DNA of 35,750 bases. Origin: a virus. Below the pieces are notes generated by a model. It did not search any database. It was not told where the DNA came from and saw only the letters and a list, made by a program, of their open reading frames with translations. The stretch is from the IMG/VR virus record IMGVR_UViG_3300025645_000205, positions 1-35,750 of that record. One strand, given 5' to 3'. A program made the position numbers and the translations under genes. Numbering within the stretch: the first letter of the stretch is position 1; every line of letters starts with the position of its first letter. This document shows, piece after piece, positions 13,693-19,824 of this stretch.

Positions 13693-15149
13693 GCGCGCTT
13701 CCTTTGCGCGTTAGAGATTTTTAGGTAGGTCGCATAATCTCTGACAGTTTGAGAGGGTGTCACTGCAACGACATCCTTATGAGCGTTAGGCCAAACACCA
13801 AACTTCTGCTTATAGGCGTATGCTGCCCAACCTACTCGAAAGCCTCTAACGCCACACTCACCCAACAACTCTGCATAAAACTGGCGCTTTTCACTCTTGT
13901 CAGTAACTCGGTTAAGTTTCTTTTTAATTTTGATCTCAACCAGATCACCCTTTTCATGCTCAATTTCAGAAATCGCTTCAGGCTTAAACCCACAAGCAGG
14001 ACACTCATGGACACGGGGAGGTTTAACAAAAAAACATTTTTTGCACTCCTTGGGAAGAGGCTCTTCTTTTTTATCGCTGTCACTATCTGCTTTTGTTTTC
14101 TTACCGTCACACAGGCTGTCGTGATGGATTGCGGTAACAAAACCCAAACGTGTATGTGTTCCCGTATGATCAAATATTATTGCGTCTTTTTTGCCTTCAG
14201 CAGTACGCAGGGCGCGTCCAATGATCTGCACAAAAAGTGATTGCGATTTAGTTGGTCTAGCTAAAATTAAACAGCGCACATCGAGGTCAACCCCAGTGGT
14301 CATTGTCCCTACATTACAAATAACCTTGACCTCACCGCTTTGAAAACGATTAGCGATCTTTGCTCGCTCCTCCATTGATGTGTAGGCATCAATGTAAGCC
14401 GTCACTACACCACTTTTTTCAAACTCTTTCGCCATCGCTTTGGCGTGTAACCTATTAACACCAAAGCATAATGTAGGACGATTCTCGCCATGCTTTAGCC
14501 AGTTAGATACCACGTTGCCTGTAATGGTTGAGTCCATCGCCTCGGCAATATCGCCTTCATGGTAGTCACCCGCTACCGTGCGGCACTTACTGAGGTCAGG
14601 CGTATCAGGAGCAAATACTCTAAATTTGGATAAGTGACCCGCCTCAATTAGCTGAGATGTTGTCGCTCCAACTATCAAATCATCGTAATGAATACCAAGA
14701 CCTTTTGACCAAGGCGTAGCACTCAGACCTATAAACGGAATCGCGTTCCAAGATGCCATCCAATCAAACAAACCTTCAAACATGCGATGACATTCATCAA
14801 CAATAACTAAGCTGGCATCAGGTACTCTTTTGCGTCTTGCAACCGTTTGGATCGAGGCAACCTGTACAGGTTTTTTAAAGTTGGTAAGCTCGTGCTCGCC
14901 CTGTATCACGCCTACTTCAGTAATACCTTCATCAGCAAAAGCTTGGACAGTTTGATCTATCAGGCTTAGAGCTGGCACAACAAAGATAACTCTGTTCCCC
15001 TTCGCTAACGCCCTCTTAATAATGTGGGCAGCAATCAATGTTTTCCCAGCCCCGGTCGCTAACTGCAATATTGGGCGCTTGCTCCCCCTGCCTATAGACA
15101 TAGCTAATAAGCTAATTGCTTTTGTTTGATAATCTCTAAGCTCTTTCAT
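13689..15149 (-). CDS. SF2 DNA/RNA helicase with zinc ribbon
   Basis: The 486-aa protein shows helicase motifs in order: Q-like LRDYQTKAI (about 4), Walker A LATGAGKTLIAA (about 30-41), DECH (about 117-120), SATPW (about 143), a GVDLDVRCLILARPTKS segment (about 287) and QIIGRALRTAEGKKDA (about 307). After about 370 comes a zinc ribbon (CKKC...CPAC). The C terminus is basic. It belongs to the RecG/ResIII-like phage replicative helicases and presumably unwinds the phage origin for the primase encoded next. The start is set by leader element copy 4, and a 14-codon upstream ORF ends over it (ATGA). Confidence 0.9.
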   Translation of the reverse strand: MKELRDYQTKAISLLAMSIGRGSKRPILQLATGAGKTLIAAHIIKRALAKGNRVIFVVPALSLIDQTVQAFADEGITEVGVIQGEHELTNFKKPVQVASIQTVARRKRVPDASLVIVDECHRMFEGLFDWMASWNAIPFIGLSATPWSKGLGIHYDDLIVGATTSQLIEAGHLSKFRVFAPDTPDLSKCRTVAGDYHEGDIAEAMDSTITGNVVSNWLKHGENRPTLCFGVNRLHAKAMAKEFEKSGVVTAYIDAYTSMEERAKIANRFQSGEVKVICNVGTMTTGVDLDVRCLILARPTKSQSLFVQIIGRALRTAEGKKDAIIFDHTGTHTRLGFVTAIHHDSLCDGKKTKADSDSDKKEEPLPKECKKCFFVKPPRVHECPACGFKPEAISEIEHEKGDLVEIKIKKKLNRVTDKSEKRQFYAELLGECGVRGFRVGWAAYAYKQKFGVWPNAHKDVVAVTPSQTVRDYATYLKISNAQRKRA

Positions 15150-15190
15150 GTTTGCCCCCGCTCAATAGCGTTTTTTTTACTTTGGCTCAT
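15146..15190 (-). CDS. 14-aa upstream ORF coupled to the helicase
   Basis: ATG at 15190, behind AGGTGG, opens a 14-codon frame (MSQSKKNAIERGQT). Its TGA overlaps the helicase ATG as ATGA. The NAIERG part is the translated leader element, and the 64-aa ORF at 18698-18892 ends in a similar NAIEREKLK. It probably serves to deliver ribosomes to the helicase start. Confidence 0.45.
   Translation of the reverse strand: MSQSKKNAIERGQT
15150..15178 (-). repeat. Leader element copy 4
   Basis: On the minus strand it reads AACGCTATTGAGCGGGGG then CAAAC before the helicase ATG. The CGCT-ATTG-AGCG hairpin and G-rich ribosome site match the other copies, with A for T in the loop as in copy 5. Confidence 0.75.
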
Positions 15191-15524
15191 AGGCCACCTA
15201 AGTCGTTGTTTTTAAAGCCCCTTTTTTTTTACGTTTTTCTTCCCCCCATAAGTAACCAATTTCCCCCAAGAAGCAGTCTTACTTCTCGTAATCTCTAGGA
15301 TTCAAATCACCAATTTGGCAATTTGGCAATCTGGGTACTCTTCAATTCCCCCTCTGGAAAATCCAGAACCAACAATCCGTGTTGGCAATCAGCACTTGAA
15401 TAAATCAAGCTCTTGGGACTAGGTTGACATGGCGAGTCAGCGCCTAGATTTAGTAAGCTGGTGTCGGCTTTCTAGCGCTTCACCACCGACAAAGTGATGT
15501 TTTTTCAGGGCGCGACCTGTAAAT
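15191..15524. other. Gene-free region with iterons and inverted repeats; candidate origin
   Basis: No gene is seen between the helicase leader and the small ORF at 15525. TTGGCAAT occurs three times (15315, 15323, 15382), twice in direct tandem. TCTGGA-AAA-TCCAGA (15353-15367) and CCAACA-N5-TGTTGG (15369-15385) form adjacent perfect inverted repeats. The layout beside helicase and primase genes would suit a replication origin or a nut/terminator-type RNA signal in the PR transcript. Confidence 0.4.
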
Positions 15525-15701
15525 CTAATCCAAATCTTTTATTTCAATGTCTGGATTTTGAACCTTCAAAATTCGATCCAACCGAGCTATTAGATAAGCG
15601 GCTTCAGCATGAAGACCGCGATGGTCTAACTCTTGGGCCTTTTCGTGAATCTCGTAAACGGCTTGGTGAATAGCTTTGTATTGATCAGTGAATTGCGTCA
15701 T
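15525..15701 (-). CDS. Small early protein, 58 aa, second gene of the PR operon
   Basis: ATG at 15701 (MTQFTDQYKAIHQ) has GGTGG three bases upstream. The product is predicted to be two helices (YKAIHQAVYEIHEKAQELDH, AEAAYLIARLDRIL) with an acidic end (DIEIKDLD). It holds the place that cII has in lambda, but no helix-turn-helix of the CII kind is evident. No family was recognised. Codon use and the clean frame between two regulatory stretches support a real gene. Confidence 0.6.
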   Translation of the reverse strand: MTQFTDQYKAIHQAVYEIHEKAQELDHRGLHAEAAYLIARLDRILKVQNPDIEIKDLD

Positions 15702-15744
15702 GTACCACCAAAAAAGAACCCACCGAAGTGGGCAAAGAGAGTAA

Positions 15745-15930
15745 TCAGTGATCTACCTTAGAAAGCTCTTTCACTTCGTAAATGCGCGTAAATTTGGGAT
15801 TGGTCTCAACGTAGATGGCGCGTTTGTTAGCAATGGCTTGACCCACCGCGCTATTAGTGACACCAAGCATTCTTGCAACACTTGCTTTTGTGTGGGTGGC
15901 TAAATATTGGTCTAGGCTTTGAGTAGTCAT
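15745..15930 (-). CDS. cro: Cro-like repressor
   Basis: The 61-aa protein has a Cro-type HTH: LDQYLATHTKASVARMLGVTNSAVGQAIANKRAIYV (about residues 6-41), like Cro/YdaS-type small repressors. It is the first gene of the minus-strand early operon, opposite the CI gene. The ATG at 15930 falls exactly at the predicted transcription start of the PR-like promoter, and no ribosome site precedes it, so the mRNA should be leaderless. It would bind the operators in 15938-16046 and at 16713-16755. Confidence 0.85.
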   Translation of the reverse strand: MTTQSLDQYLATHTKASVARMLGVTNSAVGQAIANKRAIYVETNPKFTRIYEVKELSKVDH

Positions 15931-15936
15931 ACGCGC

Positions 15937-15965
15937 AGTATAGCGAAACTACATCTCATGGGCAA
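15937..15965 (-). promoter_or_regulatory. PR-like promoter (for cro operon)
   Basis: On the minus strand -35 TTGCCC and -10 TATACT are 17 bases apart. The start is predicted at 15930, the A of the cro ATG. The 17-bp operator 15938-15954 (GTATAG-N5-CTACAT read on plus) overlaps the -10 and spacer. Nearly the same sequence forms the PL-like promoter at 16728-16756. Confidence 0.8.
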
Positions 15966-15972
15966 GCATTTT

Positions 15973-16046
15973 AAGAAGTTAAGCTTCTTCTCAGATTTCA
16001 AAAATCTTTAGCTTGCAACTCAAATTGAGTTGTAGTATAACTTCAT
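15973..16046. promoter_or_regulatory. Operator cluster between PR and the CI promoter
   Basis: Three perfect inverted repeats follow each other: AAGAAG-TTAAG-CTTCTT (15973-15989), AGATTT-CAA-AAATCT (15993-16007) and CAACTCAA-A-TTGAGTTG (16016-16032). A degenerate copy of the PR operator (TTGTAGTATAACTTCAT, 16030-16046) covers the -10 of the CI promoter. The first repeat resembles the PR operator family (AG-N5-CT core). The other two differ, so more than one protein may bind. Confidence 0.6.
16013..16041 (+). promoter_or_regulatory. CI promoter (PRM-like)
   Basis: TTGCAA (16013-16018) and TATAAC (16036-16041) with a 17-base spacer precede the CI gene. The spacer includes the palindrome 16016-16032 and the -10 lies in an operator-like site, which suggests autoregulation. 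Unlike lambda PRM, both hexamers are good, so an activator may not be needed. Confidence 0.7.
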
Positions 16047-16107
16047 AACCGCACCATATTCGTGCAATGGTTTTTACATTAACTTTAGATTTGAAGGAGG
16101 CTTTACA

Positions 16108-16482
16108 ATGCGACCAAAGATAGACGAAAGAAGAAAGAAGAAAGAAGGTTTGATGCTACGAAAATTATTTAATGCAGCAAAAGATAAAGAGCCGACATTA
16201 ACTCAAGAAGGGTTAATAGAAGAAATGGGCCTGAAATCACCACCGCTATTCTTTCAGTGGTGCGATGGCCGAACCAATATCCCGGACAAAAGATTGCTGT
16301 GGTTAGCTGATAGGCTAAAGTTTGACGCAGCTAAATTTCGCCCAGAAATGCTTAATTACAGTAATAGCAGCGATTCTCTTCTGGCAGAGGTTATGGAGGT
16401 TTACTCAACCCTAACAGAAGATGACAAGGTTGCATTACTAGCACAAGCAAGGCTGCTTAGTCGGGCGCACAGTAGCTCGTAA
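16108..16482 (+). CDS. CI-like repressor without peptidase domain
   Basis: The 124-aa protein has a lambda-CI-like N-terminal domain: basic RRKKKEGLMLRKLFNAAKDK, then LTQEGLIEEMGLKSPPLFFQWCDGRTNIPDKRLLWLADRLKFDAAKFRPEM (about residues 31-80; the HTH lies in the first half). A short helical C terminus (LLAEVMEVYSTLTEDDKVALLAQARLL) may dimerise. There is no S24 peptidase domain, and none is hidden downstream in another frame. The start has a strong GAAGGAGG ribosome site. It should silence PR, PL and perhaps the left-cassette promoter. Without the peptidase it cannot self-cleave upon SOS. Confidence 0.85.
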   Translation: MRPKIDERRKKKEGLMLRKLFNAAKDKEPTLTQEGLIEEMGLKSPPLFFQWCDGRTNIPDKRLLWLADRLKFDAAKFRPEMLNYSNSSDSLLAEVMEVYSTLTEDDKVALLAQARLLSRAHSSS

Positions 16483-16616
16483 GCAACATCTATCAGCTTG
16501 GCACGATCCTGTTCATTTAGGTCTGCCAAGATGGATAGAAGTTCATCCGCAACACCTAAATCACTTGGTTTTAGAACGCATTTACTAAAAAAATTAAGTA
16601 TTCCATACTCAAACAT
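16401..16616 (-). CDS. Possible small protein convergent with CI
   Basis: This 71-aa frame on the opposite strand starts at ATG 16616 with GGGA about eleven bases upstream and overlaps the CI 3' end by 82 bases. It contains ADELLSILADLNEQDRAKLIDVAYELL (about residues 23-49). That matches the pattern of the CI C terminus (LL-x-E/I-x-L-x-E-x-D-R/K-x-x-L). It could be a small modulator that pairs with the repressor. It sits where lambda has rex genes. It may also be a chance frame. Confidence 0.4.
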   Translation of the reverse strand: MFEYGILNFFSKCVLKPSDLGVADELLSILADLNEQDRAKLIDVAYELLCARLSSLACASNATLSSSVRVE

Positions 16617-16674
16617 AATTTTTTTTTCCCATTTGAATTATTCAGAGCATTAAACATCAACTTCATATTTCCGT

Positions 16675-16729
16675 AAAGTTAAAACTTTAGCAAGACCATT
16701 TATATTATTTACATATAGTTTCACTACTT
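16675..16729. promoter_or_regulatory. OL-like operators upstream of PL
   Basis: ATATAGTTTCACTACTT (16713-16729) matches the TAG-N5-CTA operator core and is centred 26 bp before the operator inside PL (16739-16755). A perfect palindrome AAAGTT-AA-AACTTT (16675-16688) lies further upstream. This looks like a two- or three-site OL. Confidence 0.6.
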
Positions 16730-16756
16730 GCCATTGATATGTAGTTTGTCTATACT
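16728..16756 (+). promoter_or_regulatory. PL-like promoter (recombination/xis/int operon)
   Basis: -35 TTGCCA and -10 TATACT are 17 bases apart; the predicted start is near 16763. Over the 29 bases it differs from the PR-like promoter at only a handful of positions and shares ATGTAGTTT and CTATACT. The first gene follows at 16786 with GGGGAG six bases before ATG. Confidence 0.82.
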
Positions 16757-16785
16757 CCTTATCACTTACTAAAAAGGGGAGTTCA

Positions 16786-17103
16786 ATGACAACAATTTTT
16801 GACAACGATAAAGAGATACTTCAAGCGCTTTCAGATGACGAGCATTTAACTGCCGAAGCTGCCGGGCCAGATGCGCGTGAGTTCTGGAACGAGGCGCTTG
16901 TTGCCAGAATAAAAGTCGCACGGGAGATGCACCAAAGCGAAGGATACGGAGTTGAAGCAATTTCAGCGTATGCCGTCTTAGGGCTTTTCATCGCTGACAC
17001 TGTAATGCAGTACGCAGAGCAAGTTGCCATCAAAGAAGAGTTCCGCGTTTTAACCGGCATCGAGGCAGCTCACGGCTTTGATCCAGATGGAGTTCAACAT
17101 TGA
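16786..17103 (+). CDS. Early protein, 105 aa, first gene of the PL operon
   Basis: The acidic product (MTTIFDNDKEILQALSDDEH...) has helical middle parts (REFWNEALVARIKVAREMHQ, AISAYAVLGLFIADTVMQYA). No family was recognised. First in the PL-like operon, it holds the place of N in lambda, but it is acidic and lacks an Arg-rich RNA-binding start, so an N function is unlikely. The start is certain from the strong ribosome site. Confidence 0.75.
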   Translation: MTTIFDNDKEILQALSDDEHLTAEAAGPDAREFWNEALVARIKVAREMHQSEGYGVEAISAYAVLGLFIADTVMQYAEQVAIKEEFRVLTGIEAAHGFDPDGVQH

Positions 17104-17275
17104 TAACTTTCGAGCGCACTGTATTAGCTTTTACGCTTTTTACTGCGTTATTCCTTATCGACAAAATCCTTACCAGAGCGATGTCTGCGAATTTGATGCT
17201 GATGTAATCAGTGGTGATGCACTTATTGCCCTGAGCCTTTGGGTCTTACTAACGCTAATGAGCGAAAACTTATGA
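17087..17275 (+). CDS. Hypothetical protein, 62 aa
   Basis: This starts at ATG 17087, overlapping the previous gene by 17 bases, and ends in a TTATGA overlap with the next. The product has an aromatic start (NFRAHCISFYAFYCVIPY) and a hydrophobic C-terminal stretch (ALIALSLWVLLTL). The ribosome site is weak. A competing short frame (a 35-aa hydrophobic peptide starting TTG at 17100) exists, so confidence is modest. Confidence 0.45.
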   Translation: MEFNIDNFRAHCISFYAFYCVIPYRQNPYQSDVCEFDADVISGDALIALSLWVLLTLMSENL

Positions 17276-17565
17276 AGAGAATGATAAATAAAATTTGGGA
17301 AGAATTTGAACTATATGTTCATCACGAATTTGACGAAAACGGTTGTGTAGAAATTAAAAGTATTGAGTTATTTGGCATTGACATGATGCCAGCGATGTCC
17401 CGCAACAAGCTTGATCTAATTGAAGCTGAAATTGTCAGGCTTGTTGAGTTGGATGACGAGGCCAGTAAGAAGGGGAAAAAAGTTGACGATGCTATTGATG
17501 CTTTTTTAGCACAACGAGAAATTTGGCAAGCAAAGAGATTTGGAATTAAAGGGGAAAAAATATGA
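17272..17565 (+). CDS. Hypothetical charged protein, 97 aa
   Basis: I take ATG 17272 (MKRMINKIWEEFELYVHHEF), overlapping the previous stop, rather than the upstream TTG. The product is mostly helical and charged, with ELDDEASKKGKKVDDAIDAFLAQREIWQAKRF near the end. It ends in ATGA with the following gene, so it belongs to the recombination block. No family was recognised. Confidence 0.65.
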   Translation: MKRMINKIWEEFELYVHHEFDENGCVEIKSIELFGIDMMPAMSRNKLDLIEAEIVRLVELDDEASKKGKKVDDAIDAFLAQREIWQAKRFGIKGEKI

Positions 17566-18065
17566 GTGTTGTTTACGAACCAAGTGCCACTACGCACTGG
17601 AAAAATTTGTTTCCTAACAAGATGCTTTTGTTGGGATCGCAGAACTTAAATGCTGGGGAAGAGCTTGTTGCTGAAATTGATAGTGTTGAGGTTCAAGTAA
17701 TAAAAAGCCAAAAAGGCGATGAAGAGCAAGTACCTGTTGTTAAGTTTACGAATGCCCCGCCAATGGTTTTAAACATCACAAACGCGAAGACTATTGCCAG
17801 CTTATACGGCAACACCTATGACCTGTGGAAAGGTCGTTCGATTCAGGTTTATGCCGTACCTATTAAAGCCTTTGGGCAGCAGACAGAAGCCCTGAGAGTG
17901 CGTGAGGCTATACCTGACACCAACCAAGACCTAAGCGCTTATGAGGAATTACTCCGCGAGTGTAAGTCGATGGATGATTTAAAAAAGACTTTTGGCGAAC
18001 TGCCTAAACACCTCAAGCCGAAATTAGTACAAATTAAGGATGAAGTTAAGGAGATATTGCAATGA
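17562..18065 (+). CDS. Conserved phage protein next to exonuclease
   Basis: The 167-aa protein has an all-beta N-terminal half (MLLLGSQNLNAGEELVAEID, VPVVKFTNAPPMVLNIT, NAKTIASLYGN, GRSIQVYAVPIKAFGQQTEALRVR) that looks OB-fold-like. A helical tail carries two short repeats (AYEELLRECKSMDDLKKTF). I have seen similar proteins in marine phages next to lambda-exo-type nucleases. It is coupled to the exonuclease (ATGA at 18062), where lambda has Bet. It may bind DNA or the nuclease. It is not a recognisable RecT/Bet. Confidence 0.65.
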   Translation: MSVVYEPSATTHWKNLFPNKMLLLGSQNLNAGEELVAEIDSVEVQVIKSQKGDEEQVPVVKFTNAPPMVLNITNAKTIASLYGNTYDLWKGRSIQVYAVPIKAFGQQTEALRVREAIPDTNQDLSAYEELLRECKSMDDLKKTFGELPKHLKPKLVQIKDEVKEILQ

Positions 18066-18679
18066 TAAACATGCAGCTAGAACAAGGCTCACCGGCTTGG
18101 CATCAGTTGCGTTATGCAATGGTATCAGGCACAAGGCTAAAGAGCGCTGTAGGCTCACCAGCCGTGCAGAAAACGCTAATGAACGAACTCATAGCCGCCA
18201 AGATGACCGAGCCCCAAATTATTGAGTTGAATACTCCTGCCGTTGAACGAGGCATTGCTCTTGAACCTTTTGCTATTAAAGCTCTAAGCGAACAAACGGG
18301 TGTTGATTTTGAAAATACCGGGATGCTTGTATCGCAAAAAATAAAAGGTTTCGGATTTTCGCCAGATGGCGTTGTATTGAAAGACGGTGTTCTTGAATCA
18401 GGTTGCGAGGTCAAATGTCCGTCTAGCAAAAAGCACGTTGAGTACCTACTCGCTGACGATATACCGAAAGAATATTATCACCAAGTTATGTGTCCTTTTT
18501 TAATCTCAGACGATGTTGAGTGTTGGTTTTTCGCTTCATACGATGACCGCAATTACGAGCGCCCTCTTTTTGTTAAGTGCGTTACCCGTGAATACTTTAA
18601 AGACTTAGAACAGTGCCGGGAAAAACTTATTAACTTTCTTACTGTTGTTGATGACGTTTATTTAGGACTGACATTCTGA
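18062..18679 (+). CDS. Lambda-exonuclease/YqaJ-type recombination nuclease
   Basis: The 205-aa protein shows the PD-(D/E)XK order of lambda Exo: WHQLRYAMVSGTRL (about 14-27), PAVERGIALEPFAIKAL (about 59-75), FGFSPDGVVL (about 97-106) and CEVKCPSSKKHVEYLL (about 115-130), with YYHQVMC after. The active-site Asp, Glu and Lys are present. It would degrade one strand of double-stranded ends for annealing recombination. It lies between the OB-like gene and small ORFs in the PL operon, as exo does in lambda. Confidence 0.92.
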   Translation: MINMQLEQGSPAWHQLRYAMVSGTRLKSAVGSPAVQKTLMNELIAAKMTEPQIIELNTPAVERGIALEPFAIKALSEQTGVDFENTGMLVSQKIKGFGFSPDGVVLKDGVLESGCEVKCPSSKKHVEYLLADDIPKEYYHQVMCPFLISDDVECWFFASYDDRNYERPLFVKCVTREYFKDLEQCREKLINFLTVVDDVYLGLTF

Positions 18680-18697
18680 AGACTCGGAGCAATTAAA

Positions 18698-18892
18698 ATG
18701 AGCAAACAAAGAAAGCCGACTATCAAATTTTTTTGTAGTTTGGGAATTCTTAGACTAGGCCACTATAAAACCAAAATAGAATCGAACGGCACTAACATTT
18801 GCATAATTTTGATTGATCATAAGGGCCAAAAATACTTTGGTGTAAATGGAGTTAAAACTTTAAACGCTATTGAGCGGGAAAAATTAAAATGA
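18698..18892 (+). CDS. Small basic protein, 64 aa
   Basis: MSKQRKPTIKFFCSLGI... is basic and beta-like, and ends LNAIEREKLK. The last residues are encoded by leader element copy 5, and the TGA overlaps the ATG of the next gene. No family was recognised. It is one case where the element is part of a longer coding sequence. Confidence 0.6.
   Translation: MSKQRKPTIKFFCSLGILRLGHYKTKIESNGTNICIILIDHKGQKYFGVNGVKTLNAIEREKLK
18860..18888 (+). repeat. Leader element copy 5
   Basis: TTAAACGCTATTGAGCGGG followed by an A-rich spacer runs into ATG 18889. It is on the opposite strand and in the other early operon compared with copies 1-4, so the element is phage-wide. Confidence 0.8.
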
Positions 18893-19056
18893 CAAAAGAC
18901 ACGAAACAAATGGGCAACTTTTTTGCAATACTTTCTTGGATTTTTTTCATACCAGTTTTAATTATTTCTAGCATAGCTATGTTTTTTGCTTATCCATTTT
19001 TTATTATCTCCGTTTATTTTGAGGAAAAAAAAGTTGAGCATAAATCTAACAGGTAA
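18889..19056 (+). CDS. Small membrane protein, 55 aa
   Basis: ATG 18889 gives MTKDTKQMGN, then a long hydrophobic span (residues 11-42; FFAILSWIFFIPVLIISS, IAMFFAYPFFIISVYF), enough for two helices, and a charged end (EEKKVEHKSNR). Leader element copy 5 precedes it. Like the left-cassette membrane proteins it starts behind this element, and that may not be accidental. Function unknown. Confidence 0.6.
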   Translation: MTKDTKQMGNFFAILSWIFFIPVLIISSIAMFFAYPFFIISVYFEEKKVEHKSNR

Positions 19057-19234
19057 GCGCTGCCAGTGTTCGGTTTGTCATCGAGTCTTTAGCACAGAAG
19101 ATAACTTTGACAAGCATCGCGTTGGTAATTGGGGAGATCGGCATTGTGCTGATCCTGCAACCAAAAAAATGAAACAGCAAGATAGTGGCGTATGGGTTAG
19201 TCAAAGTAAATTATCACGCTGGGCTAACCAGTAA
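19034..19234 (+). CDS. Small zinc-finger-like phage protein
   Basis: I start at TTG 19034 (GAGG nine bases upstream); a longer frame would run into the membrane protein gene. The 66-aa product has CQCSVCHRVFSTEDNFDKHR (about residues 10-29) and GDRHCADPATKK, a C/C-H/C zinc-finger-like layout seen in many small phage proteins. It overlaps the previous gene by 23 bases. A DNA- or protein-binding role is possible. Confidence 0.6.
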   Translation: MSINLTGKRCQCSVCHRVFSTEDNFDKHRVGNWGDRHCADPATKKMKQQDSGVWVSQSKLSRWANQ

Positions 19235-19252
19235 CGACAACGGGAGAGAGTG

Positions 19253-19441
19253 ATGGTAACCAAGAAAGAAGTTGATGAGGCAAAGGAGGAATTAGTCTCT
19301 AGCCAATATGCTGCTTATGTTGCTGAGAAGGCAGCTTATGAGGCTGCCCATGTTGCTGCTGTTGCTGCTGATGCTTGTGATGCTGCTCGAAATAAACACC
19401 GTAAACTAAAAACGGTATGGGAGTATCAAAATGGTAACTAA
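19253..19441 (+). CDS. Tandem Ala-rich paralogue A
   Basis: The 62-aa product starts MVTKKEVDEAKEEL and has an Ala-rich, helix-favouring middle (AAYEAAHVAAVAADACDAARN). It ends KHRKLKTVWEYQNGN. The start (ATG 19253) has GGGAGAGAG upstream. It is the first of three related genes in a row with the same start (MVTKE-V-EA), Ala-rich middle and W-x-KYxKLKxEYENGx-like end. The stop overlaps the next start by eleven bases (ATGGTAACTAA). Function unknown. Confidence 0.7.
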   Translation: MVTKKEVDEAKEELVSSQYAAYVAEKAAYEAAHVAAVAADACDAARNKHRKLKTVWEYQNGN

Positions 19442-19655
19442 AGAAGACGTTGAGAAGGCTCTTGCTGTTTATAGTGCTGTTGCTCTTGATGCTGATGCTG
19501 CTGATGATGCTGCTGCTAAGACTGCTGCTGCTGCTAAGGCTGCTAAGGCTGCTTCTGCTAAAGCTTATGATAAAGCTGATTATATTGGTGATGTTTGTGA
19601 TGCCGCTTGGGATAAATACACCAAACTAAAAAAGGAGTATGAAAATGGTAACTAA
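19431..19655 (+). CDS. Tandem Ala-rich paralogue B
   Basis: The 74-aa product, MVTKEDVEKALAVYSAVALD..., is the longest copy. It has a run of Ala-rich codons dominated by GCT and GAT (ADAADDAAAKTAAAAK, AAKAASAKAYDKAD), in which the DNA is almost a trinucleotide repeat. It ends AWDKYTKLKKEYENGN. The ribosome site (GGGAG) lies within the end of copy A. Unequal exchange or slippage in the GCT-rich part could change its length. Confidence 0.7.
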   Translation: MVTKEDVEKALAVYSAVALDADAADDAAAKTAAAAKAAKAASAKAYDKADYIGDVCDAAWDKYTKLKKEYENGN

Positions 19656-19824
19656 AGAACAAGTTGAGAAGGCTTGGGACGATTATGTTGCTCAATATGC
19701 TGAATCTTTTGGCCATGGTGACGCTGCTAAGGCTGCTTGTGATGCTGAAGCTTATGTTGCTGTTACTGCCGCTTGGGATAAATACCTTAAACTCAAACGG
19801 GAGTATGAAAATGGGAAAGGGTAG
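19645..19824 (+). CDS. Tandem Ala-rich paralogue C
   Basis: The 59-aa product, MVTKEQVEKAWDDYVAQYAES, is the least repetitive copy. It ends AWDKYLKLKREYENGKG. An AAGGAG ribosome site inside copy B precedes it. The start word ATGGTAACTAAAGAA is the same as in copy B. Together the three copies are duplicates, each carrying at its end the ribosome site for the next gene. Confidence 0.7.
   Translation: MVTKEQVEKAWDDYVAQYAESFGHGDAAKAACDAEAYVAVTAAWDKYLKLKREYENGKG

Noticed and set aside
13749-14240. Plus-strand 163-aa ORF opposite the helicase
   Set aside because: The helicase motifs on the minus strand are complete; the plus frame is Cys/Phe-rich antisense without a start signal.
16786-17103. An N-type antiterminator as first gene of PL
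   Set aside because: The product is acidic and lacks an Arg-rich motif; only its place would argue for N.
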